Shown: positions 40,545-51,019 of the stretch, piece by piece
Layout: each line of letters starts with the position of its first letter
How positions within the stretch are numbered: position 1 is the first letter of the stretch
Assembly: GCA_015491735.1 (NCBI GenBank)
Contig: WFVH01000078.1
Location: 1-64,000, forward strand
Origin: Gammaproteobacteria bacterium
GTDB taxonomy: Bacteria > Pseudomonadota > Gammaproteobacteria > Thiohalospirales > Thiohalospiraceae
Reading direction: 5' to 3'
DNA: 64,000 bases
The notes under the pieces: model-generated
Told to the model about the DNA's origin: nothing
Seen by the model: only the letters and a program-made list of their open reading frames with translations
Database searches by the model: none
Program-made: the position numbers and the translations under genes

Positions 40545-41939
40545 GTGAGCAGCTTTATCGAGATTGTCTATTTTGCTGCGGCGGTTATCTTCATCGTCGG
40601 GCTGAAAAAAATGAGTTCGCCGGTAACGGCGCGCGAAGGTATCGTCTGGGCCGGTTACGCAATGGTTGCTGCAACCGCTGTTACCTTCCTGTCTCCGGCG
40701 GTCTACGGGCACGGATTCAATCTGCTGTTGATCGTGATTGCTATCGGTATCGGCTCCTATGTCGCGTACAGAAGCGCCAAGCGTGTCGAGATGACCGATA
40801 TGCCGCAAATGATCGCCATCTATAACGGCATGGGCGGTGGCGCCGCGGCGGCTATTGCGGCTGTGGAGCTGGTTCGTTTTGCTGATGGCCATGATATCGG
40901 TGGTGGCACCGTGCAGGTGCTGGCGGTGCTGGGCGCGTTGATTGGTGCGGTCTCTTTTTCCGGTTCGGCGGTGGCTTATGCCAAGCTGCAGGGGTTGATG
41001 AACAAGACACTGCGGTTGCCTTCGCACCAGGCGCTCAATATCGCGCTGTTTGTGGTAACGGTGCTGTTTGGTTCCATTCTGGCGTTGAGTGGTGAGGTCA
41101 GTGGCTTTACCGTCTTTCTGTTTTTCCTCTGCGCCCTGGTGTTGGGGATTATGGTTACCCTGCCCATTGGCGGGGCGGATATGCCGGTGGTTATCTCTCT
41201 GTTCAACGCGCTTACCGGCCTGGCGGTGGCATTCGAAGGCTATTTGCTGGGGAATGCGGCAATGATTATCGCCGGTACCGTAGTGGGTTCGTCGGGCACC
41301 TTGCTGACACAGCTGATGGCGAAGGCAATGAACCGGCCTATCTCCAATATCCTGTTCAGCAGCTTTGGCAGTGCCGGTGGTACCGGGGAAGAAGAGGATA
41401 TCGCCGGTACGATGAAAGAGATTGAGGCCAGCGATGCTGCAGTGACCATGGCCTATGCGGAAAAAGTCATCATCATTCCCGGTTACGGAATGGCGGTCGC
41501 CCAGGCCCAGCATAAACTGGCTGAACTGGTTCAGCTGCTGGAAGACAGGGGAGTCACGGTGAAATTCGCCATCCATCCGGTTGCGGGGCGGATGCCGGGG
41601 CATATGAACGTGCTGCTGGCCGAGGCGGGGATCGACTATGACAAGATCTATGATCTCGACGAGATCAATCCCGAATTTCCTACCGCTGACGTGGCGCTGG
41701 TCATTGGCGCCAATGATGTGGTCAACCCGGTGGCGCGCACCAATCCGGACAGTCCCATCTACGGGATGCCCATACTGGATGCGGATAAGGCGAAGAACTG
41801 CATAGTCATCAAACGGGGGAAAGGGTCCGGCTTTTCGGGAATAGAGAATCACCTGTTTTATGCCGACAATACGCGCATGCTGTATGGAGATGCGCAAAAG
41901 GCCATTGGCGAACTGATTGCCGGAGTCAAGCAGCTGTGA
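40545..41939 (+). CDS. pntB: NAD(P) transhydrogenase subunit beta
   Basis: 464 aa. Eight or nine membrane helices, then the NADP(H)-binding domain III (about 285-464) with IIPGYGMAVAQAQH, AGRMPGHMNVLLAEA and GANDVVNPVA. With PntAA/AB it couples proton entry to NADPH formation. GTG start immediately after the pntAB stop. Confidence 0.95.
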   Translation: MSSFIEIVYFAAAVIFIVGLKKMSSPVTAREGIVWAGYAMVAATAVTFLSPAVYGHGFNLLLIVIAIGIGSYVAYRSAKRVEMTDMPQMIAIYNGMGGGAAAAIAAVELVRFADGHDIGGGTVQVLAVLGALIGAVSFSGSAVAYAKLQGLMNKTLRLPSHQALNIALFVVTVLFGSILALSGEVSGFTVFLFFLCALVLGIMVTLPIGGADMPVVISLFNALTGLAVAFEGYLLGNAAMIIAGTVVGSSGTLLTQLMAKAMNRPISNILFSSFGSAGGTGEEEDIAGTMKEIEASDAAVTMAYAEKVIIIPGYGMAVAQAQHKLAELVQLLEDRGVTVKFAIHPVAGRMPGHMNVLLAEAGIDYDKIYDLDEINPEFPTADVALVIGANDVVNPVARTNPDSPIYGMPILDADKAKNCIVIKRGKGSGFSGIENHLFYADNTRMLYGDAQKAIGELIAGVKQL

Positions 41940-42040
41940 ACGGCTGTGGGTGGCCGCGGGATGGCAGCGTTTTTCAGGAGCAGATGTAAACTGCTTGACC
42001 TCAAAGAGGTTTGACAGTAGCGTATCTGGAATATGTCTGG

Positions 42041-42066
42041 CCGCCCGTTCGAGACGGGCGGTTTTT
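42041..42066 (+). terminator. Rho-independent terminator between pntB and ilvB
   Basis: An 8-bp perfect stem CCGCCCGT/ACGGGCGG with a TCGAG loop, then TTTTT. It ends 19 nt before the ilvB start. It most simply terminates pntAA-AB-B. TTGACA at 42011 upstream raises the possibility that it also attenuates an ilvB transcript, but I found no branched-chain-rich leader ORF there. Confidence 0.85.
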
Positions 42067-42084
42067 ATTCGGGAGATGGGTTAA

Positions 42085-43803
42085 GTGGAATTGAGCGGTG
42101 CCGAAATCCTTGTTCAGTTTTTGAAGGACGAGGGCGTCGAGTGTGTGTTTGGCTACCCGGGTGGTAGCGTGTTGCATATCTATGATGAACTGTACAAACA
42201 GGAGGATATCAAGCATATCCTGGTTCGCCACGAGCAGGCGGCGGCGCATGCCGCGGATGGTTATGCCCGAACCTCTGGTAAAGCCGGTGTGGTGCTGGTT
42301 ACCTCCGGCCCCGGAGTGACCAACGCGGTTACCGGTATTGCGACCGCCTATATGGATTCAATTCCCATGGTGGCCATTACGGGCCAGGTGCCGACGGCGG
42401 TGATTGGCAGCGACGCCTTTCAGGAGGTGGATACCGTGGGCATCACCCGCCCTTGCTCCAAACATAACTTTCTGGTCAAGGATGTGCGGGAACTGGCTGT
42501 TACCCTGAAAAAAGCGTTCCACCTGGCAACTACCGGCCGCCCCGGTCCGGTGGTGGTGGATATTCCCAAGGATGTGACCGATCCCAACGTCAAGGTGCCC
42601 TACAGTTACCCCGAAACCGTATCGATGCGCTCCTACAACCCGAAGGTAAGGGGGAATGCGCGTCAGATTCGCCGGGCAGTGGAGCTCATCCTTTCCGCCA
42701 GACGTCCGGTTATCTATTCCGGGGGAGGGGTTATTCTCGGGCGGGCCGCCAGCTCTCTGACCGAGCTGACCCGTCTGCTCAACATTCCCATTACCAGCAC
42801 GCTGATGGGGTTGGGGGGGTATCCGGCAACGGATCGGCAGTTTTTGGGTATGCTGGGAATGCATGGCACCTACGAAGCCAATATGGCGATGCACGAGTGT
42901 GATGTATTGATTGCCGTTGGTGCGCGTTTCGATGATCGGGTCACCGGCAAGATCGAGCAGTTTTGCCCCCATGCCAAGATTGTTCACATCGATATCGATC
43001 CAGCCTCCATATCAAAGACGGTCAAAGTGGATGTGCCCATTGTTGGAGATGTAGACAGTGTTCTGACCGAGATGTTGCAGTTTCTGCGTGGCACCGAGTC
43101 TTCAATGAACCAGGCTGAACTGCAGCAGTGGTGGGAGCTGATTGATACCTGGCGCGCCACCGACTGTTTGGCCTACGACCGGGATAGCGAGCTGATCAAG
43201 CCCCAGTTCGTGGTGGAAAAGCTGTGGGAGATAACCGGAGGCGGGGCTTTTGTCAGTACCGATGTCGGGCAGCATCAGATGTGGGCTGCACAGTTTTACC
43301 GTTTTGACAACCCGAGCCGGTTTGTTACTTCCGGGGGATTGGGCACCATGGGCTTTGGTTTGCCGGCGGCCATGGGGATACAGCTTGCCAACCCCGAATC
43401 CGATGTCGTTTGCATTACCGGCGAAGGCAGCATACAGATGTGTATTCAGGAGTTGTCCACCTGTTTTCAATACATGCTGCCGTTGAAAATAGTCAATCTC
43501 AATAACCGCTATCTTGGAATGGTTCGCCAGTGGCAGGAGTTTTTCTACGGCAGCCGTTACTCTCACTCCTACATGGACGCTCTGCCGGATTTTGTAAAGT
43601 TGGCGGAGTCCTACGGGCATGTCGGGGTGCGTATCGAGAATCCGGCGGATGTCGAGGATGCCTTGAGAGATGCGTTTGCACTGAAGGAGCGGTTGGTATT
43701 TCTCGACTTCATTACTGATCAGACGGAAAATGTATATCCCATGATCGCGGCCGGAAAGGCGCACCACGAGATGGAAATGTCGCCTAAAAGTGTTTTGATA
43801 TAA
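42085..43803 (+). CDS. ilvB: Acetolactate synthase large subunit
   Basis: ThDP enzyme for the first common step of valine, leucine and isoleucine synthesis; 572 aa. The catalytic glutamate is E50 in VRHEQAAAHAADGYAR. The diphosphate motif reads GEGSIQM in place of the usual GDGS, a variant also seen in other proteobacteria. FAD-binding region and RFDDRVTGK are present. GTG 42085 has CGGGAGATGG upstream. First gene of ilvBN-ilvC. Confidence 0.95.
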   Translation: MELSGAEILVQFLKDEGVECVFGYPGGSVLHIYDELYKQEDIKHILVRHEQAAAHAADGYARTSGKAGVVLVTSGPGVTNAVTGIATAYMDSIPMVAITGQVPTAVIGSDAFQEVDTVGITRPCSKHNFLVKDVRELAVTLKKAFHLATTGRPGPVVVDIPKDVTDPNVKVPYSYPETVSMRSYNPKVRGNARQIRRAVELILSARRPVIYSGGGVILGRAASSLTELTRLLNIPITSTLMGLGGYPATDRQFLGMLGMHGTYEANMAMHECDVLIAVGARFDDRVTGKIEQFCPHAKIVHIDIDPASISKTVKVDVPIVGDVDSVLTEMLQFLRGTESSMNQAELQQWWELIDTWRATDCLAYDRDSELIKPQFVVEKLWEITGGGAFVSTDVGQHQMWAAQFYRFDNPSRFVTSGGLGTMGFGLPAAMGIQLANPESDVVCITGEGSIQMCIQELSTCFQYMLPLKIVNLNNRYLGMVRQWQEFFYGSRYSHSYMDALPDFVKLAESYGHVGVRIENPADVEDALRDAFALKERLVFLDFITDQTENVYPMIAAGKAHHEMEMSPKSVLI

Positions 43804-43805
43804 CC

Positions 43806-44300
43806 ATGCGTCATATTATCTCCCTGTTGATAGAGAACGAGGCGGGTGCGCTTTCCCGCGTTGCCGGTCTTTTTTCTGCCCGTGGCTACAACATCGAGTC
43901 CCTCAGCGTGGCGCCTACGGAAGATGCCAGCTTGTCACGCATGACTCTGGTGACGCGCGGATCGGAAGAGATTGTCGAACAGATTACCAAACAACTCAAT
44001 AAACTGGTGGATGTGGTCAAGTTGCTGGATTTGACCGAGGGCGCTCACATAGAGCGTGAAATGATGCTTATCAAGGTTCAGGCGTCTGACAGCAGTGGGC
44101 GGGATGAGGTCAAGCGGCTGGCTGACATATTTCGCGGAAACATCATCGATGTCAGCAATACCAGCTATGTCGTCGAATTGACCGGGGATAGCTGCAAGCT
44201 GGATGCTTTCATCCGTGCGCTGGGTGATACCCCGATTCTGGAAACCGTCCGCTGCGGCTCCATGGGTATCCCCCGGGGTGAAAAATCCCTGCATGTATAG
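43806..44300 (+). CDS. ilvN: Acetolactate synthase small (regulatory) subunit
   Basis: 164 aa; N-terminal ACT domain (IENEAGALSRVAGLFSARG) that binds valine, and a C-terminal ACT-like half (about 80-160). It activates IlvB and confers feedback inhibition. Starts 2 nt after ilvB. The 89-nt gap to ilvC follows. Confidence 0.95.
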   Translation: MRHIISLLIENEAGALSRVAGLFSARGYNIESLSVAPTEDASLSRMTLVTRGSEEIVEQITKQLNKLVDVVKLLDLTEGAHIEREMMLIKVQASDSSGRDEVKRLADIFRGNIIDVSNTSYVVELTGDSCKLDAFIRALGDTPILETVRCGSMGIPRGEKSLHV

Positions 44301-44374
44301 CCTTTCTGCGGAGAGCTTCTTCTGCAATTGCTGCTTGTTATCGGGTTGCTAAATCATCAACAAAGAAACCATAA

Positions 44375-45406
<1,032 letters not shown>

Positions 45407-45561
45407 GCGGCGGTTAATCGCCGAATGCGTGAAGGCTTGAACCCCCGCCGTTCGCCGGCTACAGAACGGATGGGCAAGTTTGTTAACTGCTCCATTCTGT
45501 TCAAACCCTTCATGTACTCGTTTTTCTTGTGGTGAAGGCTTGCCTCACGGGCTGATTTTGC

Positions 45562-46194
45562 ATGCGCTCCAAGCACTATCCTATTGTTGCCCGGCAGGGA
45601 TTATGGCTTATTCTTCCCCTGAGTGGGGCGGGGCTGCTTCTGCTTCTGTTTCATCAGTTTGCTTTCTCCTTGCCGGTATGGCTGGCCGTTGGGGTAATCG
45701 CGTTTCTGTTTCGTGATCCGGAACGTCGTATTCCGGCGAAGCCATTGGGAATCGTTGCGCCCGTCGATGGCCGTGTTATCGCAATGCAGGAGATGGATGA
45801 TCCTTACCTTGAAAGGAGAGCCTGTTGGCTCAAAATTGCAGGTTCTGCCGCAGGAAGTTATGTCGTGCGTTCCCCCATGGAGGGCAAACTGCAGAAACAG
45901 TGGTATGCTACGCCTTCGGACATCGGCAACTCACGAGCCGTTTTGGCCACATGGATTCAAAGTGACGAGGGAGATGATATTCTCCTGCTGGTTCGGCCGC
46001 GGTTGGCGTGGTTGAGATTGCACAGCGATGTCGTTCCTGGCGAGCGGACCGGGCAGGGGATGCGCCTCTGTTACTCCCCTTTTGGCGCAGAGATTGAAAT
46101 CTGGATGCCGTTGAATACGCATATCGATGTGCGGCCGGGGCAGAGAATCCATTCAGGTAGTGATGTTATTGGCATATTGAATCATGGCTCTTGA
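45562..46194 (+). CDS. Phosphatidylserine decarboxylase-like protein lacking the processing serine
   Basis: 210 aa, same family as the short archaeal-type Psd: two N-terminal membrane helices (14-30 and 33-50), FRDPERRIP (50-58) and IVAPVDGRV (64-72). Active members cleave themselves at Gly-Ser in a motif like FGSRLDVYLP to make the pyruvoyl cofactor. Here the aligned segment is FGAEIEIWMP (174-183), with Ala176 in place of Ser, and the DVHxxRAP histidine region reads GSYVVRSPMEG. It should not be able to form a pyruvoyl enzyme. The gene is intact and overlaps pssA by 11 nt, so it probably keeps a non-catalytic role in phospholipid synthesis. Confidence 0.75.
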   Translation: MRSKHYPIVARQGLWLILPLSGAGLLLLLFHQFAFSLPVWLAVGVIAFLFRDPERRIPAKPLGIVAPVDGRVIAMQEMDDPYLERRACWLKIAGSAAGSYVVRSPMEGKLQKQWYATPSDIGNSRAVLATWIQSDEGDDILLLVRPRLAWLRLHSDVVPGERTGQGMRLCYSPFGAEIEIWMPLNTHIDVRPGQRIHSGSDVIGILNHGS

Positions 46195-46957
46195 CAATGG
46201 TGAGCAGGCAAGCAGTGGCGGCAGCCCGCGGCGGCGCGGCATCTATCTGCTGCCTAACTTGTTCACCACTGCAGCTCTGTTTGCCGGGTTTTTCGGTATC
46301 ATTGCGGCGATGAAAGGGCAGTTCGAGGCCGCCTCCATCGCTATCTTTATCGCAATGATTCTGGATGGTCTCGATGGCAGGGTGGCTCGGCTGACCAATA
46401 CTCAAAGTGATTTTGGCGTTCAGTATGACAGCCTTTCTGACATGCTCTCCTTTGGACTCGCGCCAGCGCTGATTGTTTATCAGTGGTCTCTGAGCGGAAT
46501 GGGGAAGCTGGGGTGGCTGGCGGCTTTTCTGTTTACCGCTTGCGCCGCGCTGCGCCTGGCCCGTTTCAACTCCCAGGTGGAAGTGGTGGATAAACGTTTT
46601 TTCCAGGGATTGCCAAGCCCGGCGGCGGCCGGACTGATTGCCGGGTTGGTATGGGTAGGCTTCGACAACGGATTTACCGGTGAGGCGTTGCGCATTCCGG
46701 CTTTTGTATTGACGGTGGCTGCCGGTATCCTGATGGTCAGCAATGTCCGTTATCGCAGCTTCAAGGATCTGGATCTCAAGCATAAGGTTCCTTTTATGGC
46801 GGGGTTGGCCATTGTGATGGTATTCGTCTTTGTTGCTGTCGATCCACCGCAGGTTCTGTTTCTCCTGCTATTGCTCTATGCGCTGTCCGGCCCCATTTTG
46901 ACCCTGCTCTACCGGCAGCGGTTGAAGGCTTCGTCGAGTGACACGAAAGAGGGTTGA
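46184..46957 (+). CDS. pssA: CDP-diacylglycerol-serine O-phosphatidyltransferase
   Basis: 257-aa membrane enzyme that makes phosphatidylserine. The CDP-alcohol phosphatidyltransferase motif is visible from DGLDGRVARL to the two aspartates in YDSLSDMLSFG (residues about 64-88). About seven membrane helices. The type II (Bacillus-like membrane) enzyme, unlike E. coli PssA. Overlaps the Psd-like gene; dapA follows with no gap. Confidence 0.93.
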   Translation: MALDNGEQASSGGSPRRRGIYLLPNLFTTAALFAGFFGIIAAMKGQFEAASIAIFIAMILDGLDGRVARLTNTQSDFGVQYDSLSDMLSFGLAPALIVYQWSLSGMGKLGWLAAFLFTACAALRLARFNSQVEVVDKRFFQGLPSPAAAGLIAGLVWVGFDNGFTGEALRIPAFVLTVAAGILMVSNVRYRSFKDLDLKHKVPFMAGLAIVMVFVFVAVDPPQVLFLLLLLYALSGPILTLLYRQRLKASSSDTKEG

Positions 46958-47839
46958 ATGATGTTTCACGGGAGTATGGTTGCGCTGGTCACACCGATGC
47001 ATACCGATGGTTCGCTGGACGAGGAGAGTCTGCAGCGGCTGGTTGATTTCCATGTCGAAAATGGCACGGACGCCATTGTTGCAGTGGGAACGACCGGTGA
47101 ATCGCCAACGCTGGACCACCGGGAACACTGCCGTGTGATCCGTCAAGTGGTGGCGTTTGCCGCTGCGCGTATCCCGGTTATTGCAGGAACCGGGGCCAAT
47201 GCCACCGCCGAAGCCATTGAATTGACCCGTTGCGGAATGGAGGCGGGTGCGGATGCCTGCCTGCTGGTAACTCCGTACTATAACAAGCCGACGCAGGAGG
47301 GGTTGTACCGGCATTTCCGGGCGGTTGCCGAGGCGGTGCCCATACCGCAGATTCTGTACAACGTGCCGGGCAGGACAGCATGTGATCTGTTGCCGGAGAC
47401 GGTAGAGCGCCTCTCCTCCATCTCCAACATTATCGGTATCAAGGAGGCCACCGGTGATCTGGAACGAGGCAGGGAGATTCTGCAGCGTTGCGGCGACAGG
47501 CTCGATCTATACAGTGGAGATGACAGCACCGCCATGGAACTCATACTGCTGGGTGGCAAGGGCGATATTTCGGTAACCGCCAACGTCGCGCCCCGGGCGA
47601 TGCATGAGATGTGCGCCGCTGCCCTGGCCGGCGATCGCAGCCGTGCGAAAGCATTGAACCGGCCGTTGGAGGATCTGCACCGGGATCTGTTCATAGAATC
47701 CAGTCCCATTCCGGTCAAATGGGCCCTTCACGAGATGGCGTTGATCCCCCCCGGCATTCGTTTGCCCCTGACGCCGTTGGCGAAAAGCTGTCATGATACG
47801 GTCAGACAGGCGCTTGACAAGGCGGGGGTGTTGGGGTGA
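46958..47839 (+). CDS. dapA: 4-hydroxy-tetrahydrodipicolinate synthase
   Basis: First step of the lysine/diaminopimelate branch; 293 aa TIM barrel. The Schiff-base lysine is in [20 protein letters not shown] and YNVPGRT hold the other active-site residues. ATG 46958 directly follows pssA (ATG 46961 is an alternative). Followed by bamC with a GTGA overlap, as in the dapA-bamC-purC order of E. coli. Confidence 0.96.
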   Translation: MMFHGSMVALVTPMHTDGSLDEESLQRLVDFHVENGTDAIVAVGTTGESPTLDHREHCRVIRQVVAFAAARIPVIAGTGANATAEAIELTRCGMEAGADACLLVTPYYNKPTQEGLYRHFRAVAEAVPIPQILYNVPGRTACDLLPETVERLSSISNIIGIKEATGDLERGREILQRCGDRLDLYSGDDSTAMELILLGGKGDISVTANVAPRAMHEMCAAALAGDRSRAKALNRPLEDLHRDLFIESSPIPVKWALHEMALIPPGIRLPLTPLAKSCHDTVRQALDKAGVLG

Positions 47840-48132
47840 GCCATTTTTTTGCAAGGGCGGTCGCGCCGGTCTTGTTCCTTGCTGTTGTCTCAGGCTGTTC
47901 CGGCAGCAAGGAAAAGGAGATCCCGGCCTATTTCAGTGCGCAGACCATCCCTGCGCTGAAGGTTCCCGCGGATCTCGACAAGCCTTATCGCGCCCAGGAA
48001 ATGCAGTTGCCAGAGGATGCTTCCCGGGTGCAGCTTCCAGCCGGCATGGATGTGGAGGAGCTGTTGAAGCCGCCGCGTATCGTTGATGATACCGCGTCCT
48101 GGGCTGGCGAACGATCTGAAAAACGGCTATGA
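47836..48132 (+). CDS. bamC: Miniature BamC-like lipoprotein
   Basis: 98-aa precursor; lipobox VSGC with the lipidated cysteine at C21. The mature part (about 77 aa) has the [19 protein letters not shown] type of sequence found in the unstructured N-terminus of BamC, which in E. coli binds BamD. Both helix-grip domains that make up the rest of the 344-aa E. coli protein are absent. The gene order dapA-bamC-purC supports orthology. GTG 47836 overlaps the dapA stop, and the end overlaps purC as ATGA, so it is not simply a truncated remnant. Confidence 0.75.
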   Translation: MSHFFARAVAPVLFLAVVSGCSGSKEKEIPAYFSAQTIPALKVPADLDKPYRAQEMQLPEDASRVQLPAGMDVEELLKPPRIVDDTASWAGERSEKRL

Positions 48133-48839
48133 AGAAGCGGACAGAGCTATATGCCGGCAAGGCAAAAACAGTATATACCACGGATGATCCGGACCGGTTC
48201 ATTCTGGAGTTTCGTGACGACACCTCCGCCTTTGATGGTGAAAAGGTCGAGCAACTGCTTGGCAAGGGAGTGATCAATAACAAATTCAATGCGTTCATCA
48301 TGACCAAACTGCAGGCGGCCGGGATCCCTACCCATTTTGAACAGCTTCTGTCGGAGCGGGAATCAGTGGTCAAGCGGCTCGATATGATACCCGTCGAGTG
48401 TGTAATAAGGAATATCAGCGCCGGGAGTCTCTGCCGCCGGCTGGGCGTTGCCGAAGGTGAAACGTTGACGCCGCCGGTGTTCGAGTTTTTCTTCAAAAAT
48501 GATGCGCTGCACGATCCGATGATCAACGACTCCCATATTATTACCTTTGGCTGGGCGAACGAGCGTGAGATCAGCCGGATGAAGGAGTTGACGCTGAAGG
48601 TCAATGGTGTTCTGAAGCAGCTGTTCGGGAAAGCGGGGCTGTTGCTGGTGGACTACAAGCTGGAGTATGGCCGTTTTGACGGAGAGATTGTACTGGGGGA
48701 TGAGTTCAGTCCGGATGGCTGCCGGCTGTGGGATGCCGGGAGCCGTGAGAAGCTTGACAAGGACCGTTTCCGGCAGGGGTTGGGTTCGGTGGTGGAGTCG
48801 TACGCGGTTGTGGCGGAACGTCTTGGAATAGCGTTGTAA
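48129..48839 (+). CDS. purC: SAICAR synthase
   Basis: Joins aspartate to CAIR in purine synthesis; 236 aa. Conserved [30 protein letters not shown] and [10 protein letters not shown] segments. Overlaps bamC. parE begins 7 nt after its stop. Confidence 0.97.
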   Translation: MKKRTELYAGKAKTVYTTDDPDRFILEFRDDTSAFDGEKVEQLLGKGVINNKFNAFIMTKLQAAGIPTHFEQLLSERESVVKRLDMIPVECVIRNISAGSLCRRLGVAEGETLTPPVFEFFFKNDALHDPMINDSHIITFGWANEREISRMKELTLKVNGVLKQLFGKAGLLLVDYKLEYGRFDGEIVLGDEFSPDGCRLWDAGSREKLDKDRFRQGLGSVVESYAVVAERLGIAL

Positions 48840-48846
48840 CGGGTTT

Positions 48847-50739
48847 ATGTCTGGTTCATACACCTCAGAATCCATCGAGGTGCTCACTGGCCTGGAGCCG
48901 GTGCGCAAAAGGCCGGGCATGTATACCCAGACCGAACGGCCCAACCATCTGGCCCAGGAGGTGATCGATAACAGCGTCGATGAGGCCATTGCCGGTTTTG
49001 CTAGAAGCATCAAGGTAACACTCCACGCGGATGGCTCCCTGTCGGTAGAAGATGACGGACGGGGGATGCCGGTGGATCTCCATCCGGAGCAAAAACTGCC
49101 CGGTGTTGAAGTGATCCTCACCAAGCTGCATGCCGGAGGAAAGTTTTCCAACAAAAACTACACCTACTCCGGTGGCCTGCATGGCGTTGGCGTATCGGTG
49201 GTCAACGCTTTGTCCAGACGTCTGGAGGTCTGGGTGCGCCGCAATGGCAAAGAGTACCATATCGCGTTTGCCGATGGCGTCCGGGTGTCGCCGCTGGAGG
49301 CGTTGGGCGCGGTAGGCAAACGCAACACCGGCACCACCGTGCGTTTCTGGCCGGATCCGGCGTTTTTCGATTCCGCCAGATTCTCGGTACCCCGGCTCAA
49401 GCACCTGCTGCGCGCCAAAGCGGTGCTGTGCACGGGGTTGACGGTGGCGTTCACCGAGGAGAAAACGGCTGAAACCACCACGTGGCGCTATCAGGAAGGG
49501 CTCAAGGAGTACCTGCTCGGCGAACTCAACGGGTTGGAGACGCTTCCAAAGCAGCCTTTCGATGGCAGCATGCGGGGGAACAGCGAGGCGGTGGACTGGG
49601 CTGTTGTCTGGTCGCCCGAGCAGGGCGAACTGGTCACGGAAAGCTACGTCAACCTGATCCCCACCAGTCAGGGTGGCACCCATGTCAACGGCCTGCGTAC
49701 CGGTCTGACCGAGGCGATGCGCGAGTTTTGTGATTTCCGCGGTTTGCTGCCGCGGGGGGTCAAACTGAGTCCGGAGGATATCTGGGAGCGATGCAGCTAT
49801 ATCCTGTCGGTCAAAATGCAGGAGCCGCAGTTTTCCGGCCAGACCAAGGAGCGGCTCTCTTCTCGGGAGAGCGCCGCTTTTGTTTCCGGCGTAATCAAGG
49901 ACGCTTTCTCCCTGTGGTTGAATCAGCATCCGGATGTTGGAGAGTCGATTGCTGAACTGGCTATCGCCAATGCGCAAAAACGGCTGCGCGCCAGCAAAAA
50001 AATAGTCCGCAAAAGGGTGACCCAGGGGCCGGCGCTGCCAGGCAAGCTGGCGGACTGCTCCTCCACCGACCCCGCCTGCACTGAACTGTTTCTGGTGGAG
50101 GGTGACTCTGCTGGCGGCTCCGCCAAGCAGGCGCGGGATCGGGAGTTTCAGGCCATCATGCCGCTGCGGGGGAAAATATTGAACACCTGGGAGGTGGAAT
50201 CTGCGCAGGTGCTCGGTTCCCAGGAGGTGCATGATATCGCCATTGCCATTGGTGTCGATCCGGGATCCAGTGATCTGGAGGGGCTGCGTTACGGAAAGAT
50301 CTGCGTGTTGGCCGATGCCGACTCCGACGGCGCGCATATTGCCACGCTGTTGTGCGCCCTGTTCTTGCGCCATTTCCGCCCGCTGGTGGTGGCCGGCCAC
50401 GTGTTTGTGGCCATGCCGCCACTGTTCCGCATCGATGTGGGGAAAGAGATTTTCTATGCTCTGGATGAAGCAGAGAAAGCGGGGATACTGGATCGAATAG
50501 CGGCCGAAAAAAAACGTGGCAAGGTCACCGTGACCCGCTTCAAGGGGCTTGGGGAGATGAACCCCCTGCAGCTACGGGAAACAACGCTTTCCCCAGACAC
50601 CCGCCGACTGGTTCAGCTTACCATCACGGCCGACGACGATACCGATCAGGTGATGGACATGCTGCTGGCCAAAAAACGGGCAAAGGATCGTAAAGCGTGG
50701 CTGGAGAGCAAGGGGGATCTGGCCGAGATTCTGGATTGA
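48847..50739 (+). CDS. parE: DNA topoisomerase IV subunit B
   Basis: ATPase subunit of the decatenating type II topoisomerase; 630 aa. GHKL motifs QEVIDNSVDEAIAG, EDDGRGMP and the ATP lid GGLHGVGVS; TOPRIM motifs LVEGDSAGG and DADSDGAHI in the C-terminal half. Length and absence of the GyrB insert identify ParE rather than GyrB. parC is not in this window. Follows purC closely, so probably co-transcribed. Confidence 0.95.
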   Translation: MSGSYTSESIEVLTGLEPVRKRPGMYTQTERPNHLAQEVIDNSVDEAIAGFARSIKVTLHADGSLSVEDDGRGMPVDLHPEQKLPGVEVILTKLHAGGKFSNKNYTYSGGLHGVGVSVVNALSRRLEVWVRRNGKEYHIAFADGVRVSPLEALGAVGKRNTGTTVRFWPDPAFFDSARFSVPRLKHLLRAKAVLCTGLTVAFTEEKTAETTTWRYQEGLKEYLLGELNGLETLPKQPFDGSMRGNSEAVDWAVVWSPEQGELVTESYVNLIPTSQGGTHVNGLRTGLTEAMREFCDFRGLLPRGVKLSPEDIWERCSYILSVKMQEPQFSGQTKERLSSRESAAFVSGVIKDAFSLWLNQHPDVGESIAELAIANAQKRLRASKKIVRKRVTQGPALPGKLADCSSTDPACTELFLVEGDSAGGSAKQARDREFQAIMPLRGKILNTWEVESAQVLGSQEVHDIAIAIGVDPGSSDLEGLRYGKICVLADADSDGAHIATLLCALFLRHFRPLVVAGHVFVAMPPLFRIDVGKEIFYALDEAEKAGILDRIAAEKKRGKVTVTRFKGLGEMNPLQLRETTLSPDTRRLVQLTITADDDTDQVMDMLLAKKRAKDRKAWLESKGDLAEILD

Positions 50740-50745
50740 ATAACC

Positions 50746-50774
50746 AACGCCGGCCGGGACGGGCTGCCGGCGTT
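50746..50774. terminator. Hairpin between parE and the convergent DUF2905 gene
   Basis: AACGCCGGC (50746-50754) is inverted at 50766-50774. There is no T run on either side, so termination would be imperfect or Rho-assisted. Confidence 0.4.
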
Positions 50775-50818
50775 GTGGTTCGTTGTGACAGAGCGGCTAT
50801 TTCCCTCATGGTGCCTTG

Positions 50819-51019
50819 TCAGCGGCGAAACAGCCAGATCAGCAGGGTAATCAGCAGGCTGAGGATAGCTGCACTGGTCAAGGGAAAATAGAAACGAAAG
50901 TTCTCCCGCTCGATGACAATATCCCCAGGCAATCTGCCCAGTCCGGTTTTCTGCAGCCAGGGCCAGAGCAGTCCGATCAGAACCATCATAACTCCCAGAA
51001 TAACAAGCGTTTTGTTCAT
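50819..51019 (-). CDS. DUF2905 small membrane protein
   Basis: 66 aa with two hydrophobic helices (about 4-22 and 46-64) linked by the family signature GLGRLPGDIVIERENFRFYFP. Function unknown. The start overlaps the end of the addA-like gene by 4 nt (ATGA), so it is translated from that transcript. Confidence 0.88.
   Translation of the reverse strand: MNKTLVILGVMMVLIGLLWPWLQKTGLGRLPGDIVIERENFRFYFPLTSAAILSLLITLLIWLFRR

Noticed and set aside
40194-41897. 567-codon minus-strand frame opposite pntAB-pntB
   Set aside because: Shadow of conserved membrane genes, with His/Gln/Arg-rich composition and no domain recognised.
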